64,000 bases of DNA, taken from CAVRUD01 sp963849635. Lineage in GTDB: Bacteria; Chloroflexota; Chloroflexia; Thermomicrobiales; UBA6265. The notes below the pieces were generated by a model. It saw nothing but the letters and a program-made list of their open reading frames with translations, did no database searches and was not told the origin of the DNA. Each line of letters starts with the position of its first letter. Positions within the stretch are counted from its first letter, which is position 1. The position numbers and the translations under genes were made by a program. Below are positions 1 through 8,570 of the stretch, in pieces. The DNA lies in assembly GCA_963849635.1 (NCBI GenBank), contig CAWKIA010000010.1, forward strand, positions 1 through 64,000, read 5' to 3'.

Positions 1-20
1 AGCGCCGCGGTCGGGTTCCG

Positions 21-1076
21 CTATGGAAGACGGTCTCGGTCCGCAGGGAGCGTAGCGCTCGCCGAGACCGGGAGTAGCATCGCCAGATGATCCAACTCCT
101 GGAACTCGCGGTAGAGGCTCAGACCAAATCCCACCACGATCTCACTCGGAGCCGGGAACCCCACATATTTGATCGGTACATTGACGATCCGCGCTGACTC
201 CCGATCCAGCAATGTGCAGACATCGACGCCAGTCGCCCCTCTTCGCCGCAACCACCTCACCACATAGGAAAGCGTCAGCCCGGTGCTGACAATATCAACG
301 AAGAGGACTACTCGCCGCCCGGCGACAACGCACCGGGGCCGATTTGTAATCCGGACCCGCCTCGTTCCATCCCCCACCTGGAATTTCGCCAGCTCGACCT
401 TGCACGACGTGAGCTCGAGCGCTCCGACGGATTCGGGAGCGGCGGCGCAGATCGCCTGTAACAGAGCGTCCCCACCATCGCCTACCGAAATCGCGAGCGC
501 CGTCTGCCCGTCGCGGTGATCTTTGGCAATCGAGACACCGAGGTCGTGGAGCCTTGCCTGAATCTCCGCTTCATCGCGCAACGTGACTCGCGCCGGTTCG
601 ACGATGCTGCGCCGCCTGCCAAAAGAGCGAGCGATGCGCTCGTAGTCCCGGCGATAGAGGAGCTTTACGTCAACTTGGGGGTACAACTCTCGCAATCGTC
701 GAATCTTGCGGTGCTTGCGGGTGACCAGGCGCTGGCGCATAGCCGTCAGCTCGATGTAGACGCGATGGTCCGGCAGGTAGAAGTCTGGGGTGAACATCTC
801 CCGCGGCAGGCCGTCTTCCATCCAGTTTAAGGCAAACGACGTCGGCTCGTAACACCATTGCACGCCGTAGAAGCTCAGCAGCTCGGCAAAGGCTCGCTCG
901 AATGGATGCGCGAACGGCGTAGTCTGGGTGTCGCCGGCCGCAATCTGTCGGGCGCCAAGCCGGACATAGGGCAGGCAGGCCTGGACATACGGTACGAACA
1001 CGCTTCGCTCTCGACTGGCCAGCGTGGTCGCTGCGACTGGCACCGGTTGCTCGCCCAGCGGATCAGATCGTCTCAT
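21..1076 (-). CDS. Nuclease-like / hypoxanthine phosphoribosyltransferase-like fusion protein
   Basis: A 351-residue protein with two recognisable parts. Residues about 55-145 resemble a restriction-type nuclease fold: FERAF (E60), TPDFYLP (D98) and YIELT (E109), then a Lys/Arg-rich helix (VTRKHRKIRRLRELYP). The C-terminal part, about 163-330, follows hypoxanthine phosphoribosyltransferase from end to end, with the PRPP-loop segment FVDIVSTGLTL and the downstream blocks TLLDRESARI and YVGFPAPSEIVVGFG. In active HPRTs the loop reads (E/D)DI(I/V)DTG; here the first acid is Val260 and the catalytic-base Asp is Ser264, so ordinary salvage activity is doubtful. The ATG at 1076 has a GGGAG just upstream and is preferred to an in-frame TTG at 1115. 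Function is unknown; a nucleotide-sensing or nucleic-acid role is inference. Confidence 0.75.
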   Translation of the reverse strand: MRRSDPLGEQPVPVAATTLASRERSVFVPYVQACLPYVRLGARQIAAGDTQTTPFAHPFERAFAELLSFYGVQWCYEPTSFALNWMEDGLPREMFTPDFYLPDHRVYIELTAMRQRLVTRKHRKIRRLRELYPQVDVKLLYRRDYERIARSFGRRRSIVEPARVTLRDEAEIQARLHDLGVSIAKDHRDGQTALAISVGDGGDALLQAICAAAPESVGALELTSCKVELAKFQVGDGTRRVRITNRPRCVVAGRRVVLFVDIVSTGLTLSYVVRWLRRRGATGVDVCTLLDRESARIVNVPIKYVGFPAPSEIVVGFGLSLYREFQELDHLAMLLPVSASATLPADRDRLP

Positions 1077-1287
1077 GATCTCCCGTGCAACCTGCGACGT
1101 TCGAATGGAGTCCAACTACCGCGGGAGGGACAGCCTACCGGCGGGCCACAGCCAAACTGTGTGGCACCACATATGGGTATTCGTCTCTCCGGCGGGGGTA
1201 CCTTCAGTGTGGCACAGTGCGCCGTTCTGGGCAACGGCCCAAGAGTCACACGTTTCAGCGGGCCACCAGGTGGCCGGCAATATCAGT

Positions 1288-1304
1288 GGCCCGGTACCGC
1301 GGCC
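1288..1304. repeat. Near-palindrome in the gap between two minus-strand genes
   Basis: The 275 bases between the cupin gene and the fusion gene (1077-1351) hold no supported gene. They contain a perfect hairpin, GGCCACC/GGTGGCC, at 1261-1275 and a near-palindrome centred on GGTACC at 1288-1304. Either could form RNA structure on the minus strand downstream of the cupin gene. No T-tract follows, so it is not called a terminator. Confidence 0.3.
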
Positions 1305-1351
1305 GACGTTATCCGATGAGACTTCGGAGGTGGCGCGTACGAATGCCGGGA

Positions 1352-1708
1352 TCAGTCGTCGATCGTCATCTCGCCGGGCGTCAGGATGGAAAGATGACTG
1401 AAGTCGCTTCCCTCCTCCGCCCCATGCCAATGCCGCTCGTTCGCTGAGACGAGCACCACGCTCCCTGGTGACAACCGCCATTCCTGTGCTTCGGTTGCGA
1501 CGATTCCCCGGCCTTCGGTGCAAATCAGGACTTGATCGGTCGTATGGCGGTGCCAGCGGTTCCGTGCCCCATTGACAAAGGTCACCGACGTCACCCGGAG
1601 CAGGCTGGCATCGCCGTCGGCAACCAGGTTTTGCCGCAAGATCTCCCCGACGAAGATCGGCGAGGTATCGCTCACTGCCTCTTCGCGGCTAAGCTGCATC
1701 ACGCGCAT
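1352..1708 (-). CDS. Small cupin-domain protein
   Basis: A 118-residue single-domain cupin. The metal-binding first motif is seen as WHRHTTDQVLICTEGRG (residues about 52-68) and the second as PGSVVLVSANERHWHG (about 81-96), giving the usual His/Gln-type ligands of a beta-barrel metal site. The N-terminal part (FVGEILRQNLVAD) resembles stand-alone cupins found in Chloroflexota and Actinobacteria that are often labelled carboxymuconolactone-decarboxylase-like or quercetinase-like; substrate cannot be read from sequence. It is read away from the lpdA side and is probably monocistronic or followed by the fusion gene 275 bases downstream. Confidence 0.85.
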   Translation of the reverse strand: MRVMQLSREEAVSDTSPIFVGEILRQNLVADGDASLLRVTSVTFVNGARNRWHRHTTDQVLICTEGRGIVATEAQEWRLSPGSVVLVSANERHWHGAEEGSDFSHLSILTPGEMTIDD

Positions 1709-1808
1709 CTCAAGTCCTCCTCCGTACGCCAGCTATCTACTGCACGGCCGTCAATTCCCACTATAGTGCTGGAGCAAGCGCGCACTCGGCAGGGGAGGCG
1801 TGACGACG

Positions 1809-1919
1809 ATGCGAGAGCATATGACTGGGCAAAAGCTCTTGCCAGAAGAAGAATCGATCATCGGACCAGATGACGATGACGGTCCACCGGACGACTTGCC
1901 GGCAGACCTGTGGTTTTGA
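1809..1919 (+). CDS. Short acidic open reading frame upstream of lpdA
   Basis: A 36-residue reading frame, starting MREHMTGQKLLPEEESIIG and ending PPDDLPADLWF. It begins at ATG 1809 with GGGAGG about ten bases upstream; an in-frame GTG lies at 1800. It is strongly acidic, with a DDDD run, and has no membrane segment. Support is the ribosome binding site, the biased composition and the position 157 bases before lpdA on the same strand. No family is recognised. It could be a leader peptide or a chance frame. Confidence 0.4.
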   Translation: MREHMTGQKLLPEEESIIGPDDDDGPPDDLPADLWF

Positions 1920-2075
1920 GTCCCCTTATTTTGGAATTGGACACGCGACGTATACTTCTTTGTGGATTGCGGGGCCTCAACGCGGCCCCGATTTCGTGGG
2001 CGCGGGATGTCATCCCCGGTCCAACATCGAGGCGGAGCGCTAACTCTGGCGCTCCAGTCAGGAGATCCAAATCCC

Positions 2076-3505
2076 ATGGCGGAGACCCCGTCCCCGACGC
2101 AAGACGCTCAGCAGTTTGATCTCATCCTCCTCGGAGGCGGCACGGGAGGTTACGTTGCCGCCATCCGCGCCAAGCAACTGGGCCTGAATGTCGCGGTCGT
2201 CGAGGAGTACAAGCTCGGCGGCACCTGCCTGCATCGCGGCTGCATTCCCACCAAGGCGTTCCTGAAATCGGCCGATGTCTTCGATGAAGTCAAGCGCGCC
2301 GCTGAGTTCGGCGTCAACATTGGTGGAAGCATTTCGTTCGACTACAACACCGCTCTCGACCGCTCATTGAAGGTTGTCGATGGCCAGTACAAGGGACTTC
2401 TTTACCTCTTCGATAAGAAGCACAAGATTCCGGTGTTCATGGGCCGAGGGCGGATGCTGAGCGCAACCTCAGTTGGCGTGACTCCGCTCGACGGCAGCGC
2501 GCCATTTACGATCCAGGCCAAGGACGTCATCATCAACACCGGTTCGCGCCCGCGGCCAATCAAGGGCGTGCCGTACGACGGCGACAAGGTGATCAACTCG
2601 GACCACGCCGTCGTGCTCGACCACCTGCCTAAGAGCTTCCTGATCCGCGGTGGGGGCGCCACCGGCGTCGAGTGGGCGTCCGTCTACCATCGTTACGGTT
2701 CAAAAGTGACCCTGGTCGGGAACGTCGTTCCCCAAGAAGACCATGAAATCTCCGAGAATCTGGCCCGCTCCTTCGCCCGGCAGAAGTTGGACGTGGTCGC
2801 CGGTGCTCGCCCGACCGCCGATGACATCGACGTCAACAAAAAAGGCGTGACGATGCGCCTGACCGACAGCAAGGGAAGGAGCGCACCGTCGAAGCCGAAA
2901 AGCTCCTCGTTGCCATCGGGCGACAAGGCAACATCGAAGACATCGGCCTGGAGACGGCCGGGGTCAAGACCGAGGGCGAATACATCCCGGTCGGCCCAAT
3001 GCTCGAGACCAACGTGCCGCACGTCTACGCCATTGGCGACGTCAACGGCCAGCAGCTCCTCGCCCACACGGCCATGCACCAGGGCATCATCGCGGTCGAG
3101 CACATCTGCGGGCTGAATCCGTACCCGCTCGATATCCTCAACTCACCATCCTGCACCTACTGCGAGCCGGAAATCGGCAGCGTCGGTCTGACGGAGAAGC
3201 AGGCAAAGGAGCTGGGCTACGACGTCAAGACCGGGAAGTTCCCCATGCGGCCAAACGCCAAGGCGGTCATCGAGGGCCACACCGAAGGCTTCACCAAGAT
3301 GGTGTCCGATGCCGAGACCGACGACCTGCTCGGCGTTCACATCATTGGCGCCCACGCAACGGAGCTGATCGCGGAAGCGAGTCTCGGCCGACTGTTGCAA
3401 ACGAGCGTCAGTGAGATCGCGATGAGCGTGCACCCGCACCCAACTGTCTCCGAGGTTTTGGGTGAAGCGGCGCTTGATCTGCTCGGGCACGCGATCCACA
3501 TCTAG
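2076..3505 (+). CDS. lpdA: Dihydrolipoamide dehydrogenase (one-base frameshift)
   Basis: FAD-dependent disulfide oxidoreductase, the E3 component that reoxidises dihydrolipoamide in 2-oxoacid dehydrogenase complexes or the glycine cleavage system. The N-terminus shows the FAD Rossmann motif GGGTGGYVAAIRA and the redox-active pair in GGTCLHRGCIPTK. A second dinucleotide motif, RGGGATGVEWA, is NAD-binding, GDVNGQQLLAHTA binds FAD, and the C-terminal interface carries HPHPTVSE with the catalytic His. The frame changes at about 2874-2879, where an A seems missing from a GGGAAGG stretch; with it restored the protein is 476 residues, the normal length. The ATG at 2076 follows GGAG. All catalytic motifs are intact, so the break may be a sequencing error. 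Confidence 0.9.
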
Positions 3506-3530
3506 GTATCTCCTCCGAGCGCGCGGCGAC

Positions 3531-3539
3531 TGATACACT
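3531..3539 (+). promoter_or_regulatory. Extended -10 promoter element upstream of the FAH-family gene
   Basis: TGATACACT, a TGn plus TACACT extended -10 box, lies 60 bases before the ATG at 3599. The same element occurs upstream of several other genes in the window. No convincing -35 box is visible. Confidence 0.4.
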
Positions 3540-3598
3540 GCGCCGCGCGCTACGGGGAACTCCGATTCATCATTCAGACTGAGGAGGCAAGAGGCCGG

Positions 3599-4468
3599 AT
3601 GAAGCTGCTGACCTTCTGGCAGGACGACGCACTACGTCTCGGCGTGGTCACCGATGCAGGCGTTGTCGATGTCGCCGCCGCCGCGAACGGATCAAACGTA
3701 CCAACAACAATCGAGGCCGTCCTGGCGGGCGGATCGGATGCACGCTCTGCCCTCGCATCGGTCGCGTCCGGTGCCGGATCAGCCCATGTCCTCCAGGAGG
3801 GCACGCTCACGCTTGGCCCCTGTGTCCCAAATCCAGGCAAGATCATCTGCGTTGGCCTCAACTACCGCCGCCATGCGGAAGAGACCAACGCCCCGATTCC
3901 GACCTCGCCGGTTCTCTTCTCGAAGTTCAACAATACTCTCGCTGGCGATAAGGAAGAAGTTCCACTGCCGACCAAAGTCGCGACCCAGTACGACTGGGAA
4001 GTGGAGCTCGGGGTTGTGATCGGCAAGACGACTCGCGACATCTCAGAGGCCGATGCACTTTCCCACGTCGCTGGCTATTTCACCGCCGACGACCTGAGCG
4101 TCCGTGATTTGCAGAACCGCACGTCGCAGTGGCTCCTCGGCAAGACGATGGACAAGTTTTTCCCGATCGGCCCCTATCTCGTCACCGCCGACGACGTCCC
4201 GAACCCGCAGGCGCTCAACTTGAAGTGTTGGGTCAATGGCGAGGTTCGCCAGGACTCCAATACGGCCGACATGGTCTTCACGGTCGCCGAGATCATCGCC
4301 TACGCCAGCCAATTCTTCACGCTCGAGGCGGGCGATGTCATTACGACAGGGACACCGGAAGGCGTGGCGATGGGCCGGGCTGACAAGCCGTGGCTGAAGC
4401 CGGGAGACGTCGTCGAGGTCGAGATCGAGGGATTGGGCAAGCTCAGCAACAAGATGGTTGAGTACTAG
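3599..4468 (+). CDS. Fumarylacetoacetate hydrolase (FAH) family protein
   Basis: A 289-residue FAH-family enzyme, a group that hydrolyses or decarboxylates C-C bonds in 2,4-dioxo acids of aromatic degradation. It has a short N-terminal domain (MKLLTFWQDDALRLGVV) and the catalytic domain from about residue 80: GLNYRRHAEE, then the metal-ligand region YDWEVELGVVIG (E-x-E), TADDLSVRD, and the late motif GDVITTGTPEGVAMG. Length and motifs match bacterial 2-hydroxyhepta-2,4-diene-1,7-dioate isomerase-like proteins, but substrate is not determinable. The ATG is preceded by GAGGAGG. It stands alone between lpdA and a membrane-protein gene. Confidence 0.9.
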   Translation: MKLLTFWQDDALRLGVVTDAGVVDVAAAANGSNVPTTIEAVLAGGSDARSALASVASGAGSAHVLQEGTLTLGPCVPNPGKIICVGLNYRRHAEETNAPIPTSPVLFSKFNNTLAGDKEEVPLPTKVATQYDWEVELGVVIGKTTRDISEADALSHVAGYFTADDLSVRDLQNRTSQWLLGKTMDKFFPIGPYLVTADDVPNPQALNLKCWVNGEVRQDSNTADMVFTVAEIIAYASQFFTLEAGDVITTGTPEGVAMGRADKPWLKPGDVVEVEIEGLGKLSNKMVEY

Positions 4469-4498
4469 CTCTCGCTCCATTTTGTCGATCGAGTCGCC

Positions 4499-4530
4499 AC
4501 GGGGCGGTTTGCTGAGGCGAATCGCCCCGT
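4499..4530 (+). terminator. Hairpin after the FAH-family gene
   Basis: An 8-bp perfect stem, ACGGGGCG/CGCCCCGT, with a 16-base loop, lies 31 bases after the stop codon. The sequence after it is only modestly T-rich, so this is a possible weak terminator. Confidence 0.4.
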
Positions 4531-4580
4531 TGGTATTGTCAGAGCTAGTAGCTTCGACGCAGCCATAGGAAGCCGTTGGC

Positions 4581-5063
4581 ATGCCCAGATCAAGCAATTC
4601 CGAGAAACACGTCGGCGCCGGGGCAGTCGCTGGCCTGGTCGCGGGCGTAGCCTATCTTGCCGAAATGGCGGCTGACTTGAAGATCGCTCGGCACAACACC
4701 GACGATCTCTATATGCTCGGCCGAACGGTAACGTCCGACAAAAGACTAGTCCGCTTGGTCGGATTGGGGATGCATCTGGCGAACTCGGCGATTTTTGGGG
4801 CGGTATACGCCTGGACCGCTCACGACCGCCTGCCTGGGCCGCCGTGGCTGCGAGGTGTTGCCGTCGCCAACGTCGAGAACGTGCTCCTGTTTCCTCTCGC
4901 TGCACTTGAGCAGCGGCACCCCGGGATCCGCGAAGGGGAGCTGGCATCGTACCGAAACAGGACTGCGTTCCTACAGAACGTCGCTCGCCATGTCGCGTTC
5001 GGTGCGGTCCTCGGCGCGGCGTACTCCAGGTTTCGTTCACGGCCCGTCAGTCATACCAATTAA
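4581..5063 (+). CDS. Predicted small integral membrane protein
   Basis: A 160-residue protein with about four hydrophobic segments: VGAGAVAGLVAGVAYLA near residue 11, LVGLGMHLANSAIFGAVYA near 60, LRGVAVANVENVLLFPLAAL near 90, and VARHVAFGAVLGAAYSRF near the C-terminus. The glycine/alanine-rich helices resemble uncharacterised DUF-type membrane proteins of Chloroflexota and Actinobacteria. AGGAAG lies ten bases before the ATG. The next gene (SDR) starts 12 bases after its stop, so the two are probably co-transcribed. No function is inferred. Confidence 0.75.
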   Translation: MPRSSNSEKHVGAGAVAGLVAGVAYLAEMAADLKIARHNTDDLYMLGRTVTSDKRLVRLVGLGMHLANSAIFGAVYAWTAHDRLPGPPWLRGVAVANVENVLLFPLAALEQRHPGIREGELASYRNRTAFLQNVARHVAFGAVLGAAYSRFRSRPVSHTN

Positions 5064-5075
5064 GGAGCGAGTTTC

Positions 5076-5861
5076 ATGTCGGACCGTTTGCCGCAGCCAT
5101 TCACCGGCCGCGCCGCCCTGGTCACCGGTGCGAGTAGGGGTATCGGCCGTGGCTGCGCCATCGCGCTAGCGGAGTACGGCGCGGACATCGTCGTCAACTA
5201 CCGGAAGGAAGCTGAACTCGCCGAAGAGACGGCCGACCTGGTCCGGGCGCTCGGCCGGCGAGCAATCACCGTCCAGGCGGACGTCGGCGATGTGGACGCC
5301 GTCGACGCCATGTTTGTCCGCATCTCCGAGGAATTCGGGCGACTCGACATCCTGGTGAACAATGCCGGATTTGGGCGCGGAGGTCTTCTACACGAGATGT
5401 CGCTCGAGGACTGGGACGTCGTCATCAAGGGCAACCTCTACGGCGCGTTCTTTTGTGCCCAGCGCGCCGCCAGGATGATGTTAGCCCGGAACGAAGGGGG
5501 CAGGATCGTCAATATCACCTCGGTCCACGAGGAGGCGCCCGGTGTTGGCGGGGGGTCGTACCACGTAGCCAAAGGAGCGCTACGGAACCTGACCCGCGCC
5601 CTCGCGCTTGAACTCGGGCCGCACGGGATCACGGTCAACACTGTCGCTCCGGGAATGATCCTGACGGACATGAACCACAAAGCGCTGGTGGATAAAGCGT
5701 ATCTCGATTACGCGGAGGCGCTGATCCCCGTTCGCCGGGCCGGCGTACCAGCGGACATCGCCGCGATGGTTCGCTTCCTCTGCACTGATGAGGGTTTCTA
5801 TTGCACTGGCCAAACGCACTTCGTCGATGGAGGCTGGATGTTGAAGTGGCCGCCGGTGTAG
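5076..5861 (+). CDS. Short-chain dehydrogenase/reductase (FabG-like)
   Basis: A 261-residue classical SDR. It shows the cofactor motif TGASRGIGRG (residues about 17-26), NNAG at about 91-94, the catalytic Ser in NITSVHEEAPG, and the Tyr-x-x-x-Lys pair in SYHVAKGAL. VVNYRK after beta-2 favours NADP(H). The C-terminal segment CTGQTHFVDGGW is typical of 3-oxoacyl-ACP-reductase-like and sugar or polyol dehydrogenases. No fatty-acid or polyketide genes are near, so a specific substrate is not assigned. It is likely in one unit with the membrane protein 12 bases upstream. Confidence 0.9.
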   Translation: MSDRLPQPFTGRAALVTGASRGIGRGCAIALAEYGADIVVNYRKEAELAEETADLVRALGRRAITVQADVGDVDAVDAMFVRISEEFGRLDILVNNAGFGRGGLLHEMSLEDWDVVIKGNLYGAFFCAQRAARMMLARNEGGRIVNITSVHEEAPGVGGGSYHVAKGALRNLTRALALELGPHGITVNTVAPGMILTDMNHKALVDKAYLDYAEALIPVRRAGVPADIAAMVRFLCTDEGFYCTGQTHFVDGGWMLKWPPV

Positions 5862-5898
5862 GTCATTCGCCGGCGTCGTTCAAAACGAGTTGAGGTCA

Positions 5899-6519
5899 CT
5901 ACGCAGCATCAGCGCCCAGGCGATCCCAATGGTCGTTCCGGCGAGACCGCTCTTCGTCGTTGAGGTCGACAAGACGCTTCATCCCAAACTCGGGGCACAG
6001 CCAAATCGCCGGAACCCAGAACCCGACTGACTCTGAGAGATCCCCCGGTCGGATAGACCTGGCTAGCAATCCCGGCGGGCTCTCCGCGGTGTAGATGCTG
6101 CATTGCCCGTCCGGACGAACGATCGCTGCGACTTCGGTCCAGCCGATCTGTCGGGCTTCACCTTCGAGTTCCGACGCCAACTCCAGGAGCGCCTGCGCGA
6201 GTTGCGGCGGCGTAAGGTTCTCCCCGGCAAAACGTCGTGTTCGAGTTGGATTCCACTTCGCGAGCGCCGGGATCGTCAGCCCACCATCGGTAACGATGAC
6301 TGGCGACGATACGTTGTTCGAATTGAGCCACTCTGCCCAGGCTTTTGCCTTGTTAGCGGTGACCTCGGCGATCGTGTCGCCGACCTCGTCGATGAGCGGT
6401 GGACCTGGATCTGGCGATGCGATGACCGCCACCTCTGGCGCGAGCAGCGCGCGCAAGGCGTCGATCTTTGCGGGGTTGGTCGTTCCGGCGACAAGACGTT
6501 TCACCTGACAAGGCTCCAT
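5899..6519 (-). CDS. Ham1/RdgB-family non-canonical purine NTP pyrophosphatase-like protein
   Basis: About 206 residues. The start VKRLVAGTTNPAKIDALRALL corresponds to the T-x-N-x-x-K substrate motif of the Ham1/RdgB family, which hydrolyses ITP, XTP and dITP to monophosphates. The second family motif is present in variant form, VTDGGLTIPAL, followed by RTRRFAGENL. The C-terminal part (PGDLSESVGFWVPAIWL) diverges from classical RdgB, so this may be a side branch of the family. ATG 6519 is used; ATG 6531 is equally possible and neither has a strong ribosome binding site. It is transcribed away from the divergent histidine-kinase gene 90 bases away. Confidence 0.75.
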   Translation of the reverse strand: MEPCQVKRLVAGTTNPAKIDALRALLAPEVAVIASPDPGPPLIDEVGDTIAEVTANKAKAWAEWLNSNNVSSPVIVTDGGLTIPALAKWNPTRTRRFAGENLTPPQLAQALLELASELEGEARQIGWTEVAAIVRPDGQCSIYTAESPPGLLARSIRPGDLSESVGFWVPAIWLCPEFGMKRLVDLNDEERSRRNDHWDRLGADAA

Positions 6520-6608
6520 CCGACGTGGCATTATCGAGAGTACGGACCGATCGAACACTGGTTCGAGTCGCCCTACTCCTTCTCTCCTCCTCCAATCAGA
6601 GACTTGAC

Positions 6609-7751
6609 GTGAGTTCCACTTCAACCATATCGACCGCCAGCAACCCAGACCGGACCTCCCCCGCGGGCAGGCGATCCCCGCACGGTCCGTCGGTTCAGCG
6701 AGCCCGTCGTTGGGCGCCTCGTTCGCTCCTGACCCTGCCAATCGTCTTCAAGGTACTGATCGCCAATGCCCTAATCGTCGCCCTGGGGGCGGTGGCTGGC
6801 ACCTGGATCACTCAGGAGATTGTCGCTCACACGAACGACGTCCGTTCCGCAACCTTGACGGTCATCTTCGTCATGATCGGTATCACGCTCAGCCTGACCG
6901 TCAACTACTTGGTTCTTCAAGCCGCGTTCGAGCCAGTTGCGAACCTGGAACGGGCCGCAATCGCCGTGCGGGGTGGAGATTTTTCGGTACGGGTAGAGTC
7001 ATCCGCTTTCGCCGATCCGCAGTTCGCCGAGTTCGCGGCTACGTTCAACACGACGTTGGACGAGATCGCTGCCGATCGTGACCAACTTCGGCACCTGGCC
7101 TCGCAGGTGATCCGCGCCCAAGAGCAGGAGCGCAAGCGGATCGCCCGCGAGCTGCACGATGATACGGCCCAGGTCCTGTTCGCCCAGCTCCTCCGCATCG
7201 CGGCGTTCAAGTCTTCGGCCAGCCCGGAGGTTAGGGAGATCGCTGAAGGTTTGGAGGAGACGACCGTCGAAGCGATCGAAGGCGTCCGCCGGATGGCAGT
7301 CGAACTGCGCCCTCCTGCCCTGGATGACCTCGGCTTGCTCGCCGCATTGGGCGACCTTGCTCAGCGGTTCACAGATCAGCGCGGAATCGATGTCGACTAT
7401 CAAGCCCGGGGGTCACGCGGGCGTCTGCCGGCGGAGGTCGAGCTTGTGCTGTACCGGGTCGCCCAGGAAGCAATCACCAACATTGCCAAACACGCGAGTG
7501 CGACCAGAGTCTGGATCGACCTCGATCGCGATGCCGACGATGTCACGCTCTCCGTTCGAGACAATGGCCGCGGGTTTGATCCCGCGATTGCGCGCGAAAG
7601 TGACGAGCGTGGACTTGGTCTTGGTTTGTTCGGCATGGAGGAGCGCGTCAGTCTCGTCGGCGGCTCGTTCAGCATCTGGCCCCGCCAGGGTGGCGGCACC
7701 GAAATATTTCGCGTTTATCCCATTGTCCACTCACGGGACGCGCCGCGCTGA
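6609..7751 (+). CDS. NarL-type sensor histidine kinase
   Basis: A 380-residue membrane kinase. Two hydrophobic segments (VFKVLIANALIVALGAVAGT and TLTVIFVMIGITLSLTVNYL) flank a very short extracytoplasmic loop, so an external ligand pocket is unlikely. A HAMP region follows (FEPVANLERAAIAVRGGDF). The HisKA_3 box is ERKRIARELHDDTAQVLFAQ with the phospho-accepting His, and the ATPase shows EAITNIAKHASA (N box), VRDNGRGFDP (G1) and GLGLFGMEERV (G2). The start chosen is GTG 6609, since the upstream in-frame sequence overlaps the divergent gene. It is the partner of the LuxR-type regulator that begins 57 bases downstream. Confidence 0.9.
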   Translation: MSSTSTISTASNPDRTSPAGRRSPHGPSVQRARRWAPRSLLTLPIVFKVLIANALIVALGAVAGTWITQEIVAHTNDVRSATLTVIFVMIGITLSLTVNYLVLQAAFEPVANLERAAIAVRGGDFSVRVESSAFADPQFAEFAATFNTTLDEIAADRDQLRHLASQVIRAQEQERKRIARELHDDTAQVLFAQLLRIAAFKSSASPEVREIAEGLEETTVEAIEGVRRMAVELRPPALDDLGLLAALGDLAQRFTDQRGIDVDYQARGSRGRLPAEVELVLYRVAQEAITNIAKHASATRVWIDLDRDADDVTLSVRDNGRGFDPAIARESDERGLGLGLFGMEERVSLVGGSFSIWPRQGGGTEIFRVYPIVHSRDAPR

Positions 7752-7808
7752 CCCCAGTGCGGACCTGCGCCTGTCGCGGAGAGACAACTCAACTCAGGAC
7801 AAAACAGC

Positions 7809-8513
7809 GTGAGCACAACGATTATCGAGCAATCTCCCAGGCAAGGCATCAAGAACGGCCAGATCCGGATCCTGCTGGCCGACGATCATGGCGTCGTACG
7901 TGCCGGTCTTCGCGCCCTCTTGGAGGCCCAATCCGATATTGAGGTAATTGCCGAGGCCGACGACGGCCCATCGGCTGTCGCCTTGACCCGGCAGTTCGTC
8001 CCTGCGATCGTGATTGCCGACCTTTCAATGCCCGGAGGCGGTCTCGAAGCCATCCGCGAGATCACCTCGCTCGGACTGCCTTCACGTGTGCTTGTCCTCA
8101 CCGTTCACGCCGAAGAACGGTATCTGCTGCCCGTCCTCGAAGCCGGTGGCTCCGGGTACGTCCGCAAATCGAGCGCCCACACAGACCTGCTCGAAGCGAT
8201 TCACACCGTGGCCAAAGGCGAGGTTTTTCTCGATCCCGCCGCGACGAAGACGCTTCTCAAGGGCTACCTTGGCCGCGTCCGCACCGGTGACGAACTCGAC
8301 TTGGGGGAGGTTCTCTCCGAACGCGAGCGAGAAGTCGTCAAGCTGACCGCCGAGGGCCACACCGCTCAGCAGGCGGCGGACTTTCTCTCTCTCTCCCCCA
8401 AGACGGTCGAAACCTACCGCCACCGGGCGATGCAGAAGCTGGGGTTGACCAATCGCGCCGAGCTGGTTCGGTACGCCCTGCGGGCGGGCCTTTTGGGCAC
8501 CGACGATGGATAG
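7809..8513 (+). CDS. NarL/FixJ-family response regulator
   Basis: A 234-residue regulator. The receiver domain (about 20-140) has the acidic pocket LLADDHGVVRAGL, the phospho-acceptor Asp in VIADLSMPGGG, the conserved Thr in VLTVHAEE and the Lys in GYVRKSSAH. The LuxR-type HTH (about 165-230) is LSEREREVVKLTAEGHT followed by LSPKTVETYRHRAMQKLG. The start is GTG 7809. It forms a two-component pair with the kinase upstream. A heavily deleted copy of a very similar regulator lies at 14864-15043. Confidence 0.93.
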   Translation: MSTTIIEQSPRQGIKNGQIRILLADDHGVVRAGLRALLEAQSDIEVIAEADDGPSAVALTRQFVPAIVIADLSMPGGGLEAIREITSLGLPSRVLVLTVHAEERYLLPVLEAGGSGYVRKSSAHTDLLEAIHTVAKGEVFLDPAATKTLLKGYLGRVRTGDELDLGEVLSEREREVVKLTAEGHTAQQAADFLSLSPKTVETYRHRAMQKLGLTNRAELVRYALRAGLLGTDDG

Positions 8514-8570
8514 TCGCCGCTACGGATAATGGGTTGCCGACCGAGGAGCACCGAAGGCCCGCCAATCACC

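Noticed and set aside
1288..1304. GGTACCGCGG resembling a T-box core
   Set aside because: It lacks the GGGTGG part, no terminator follows on either strand, and it is explained as a near-palindrome.
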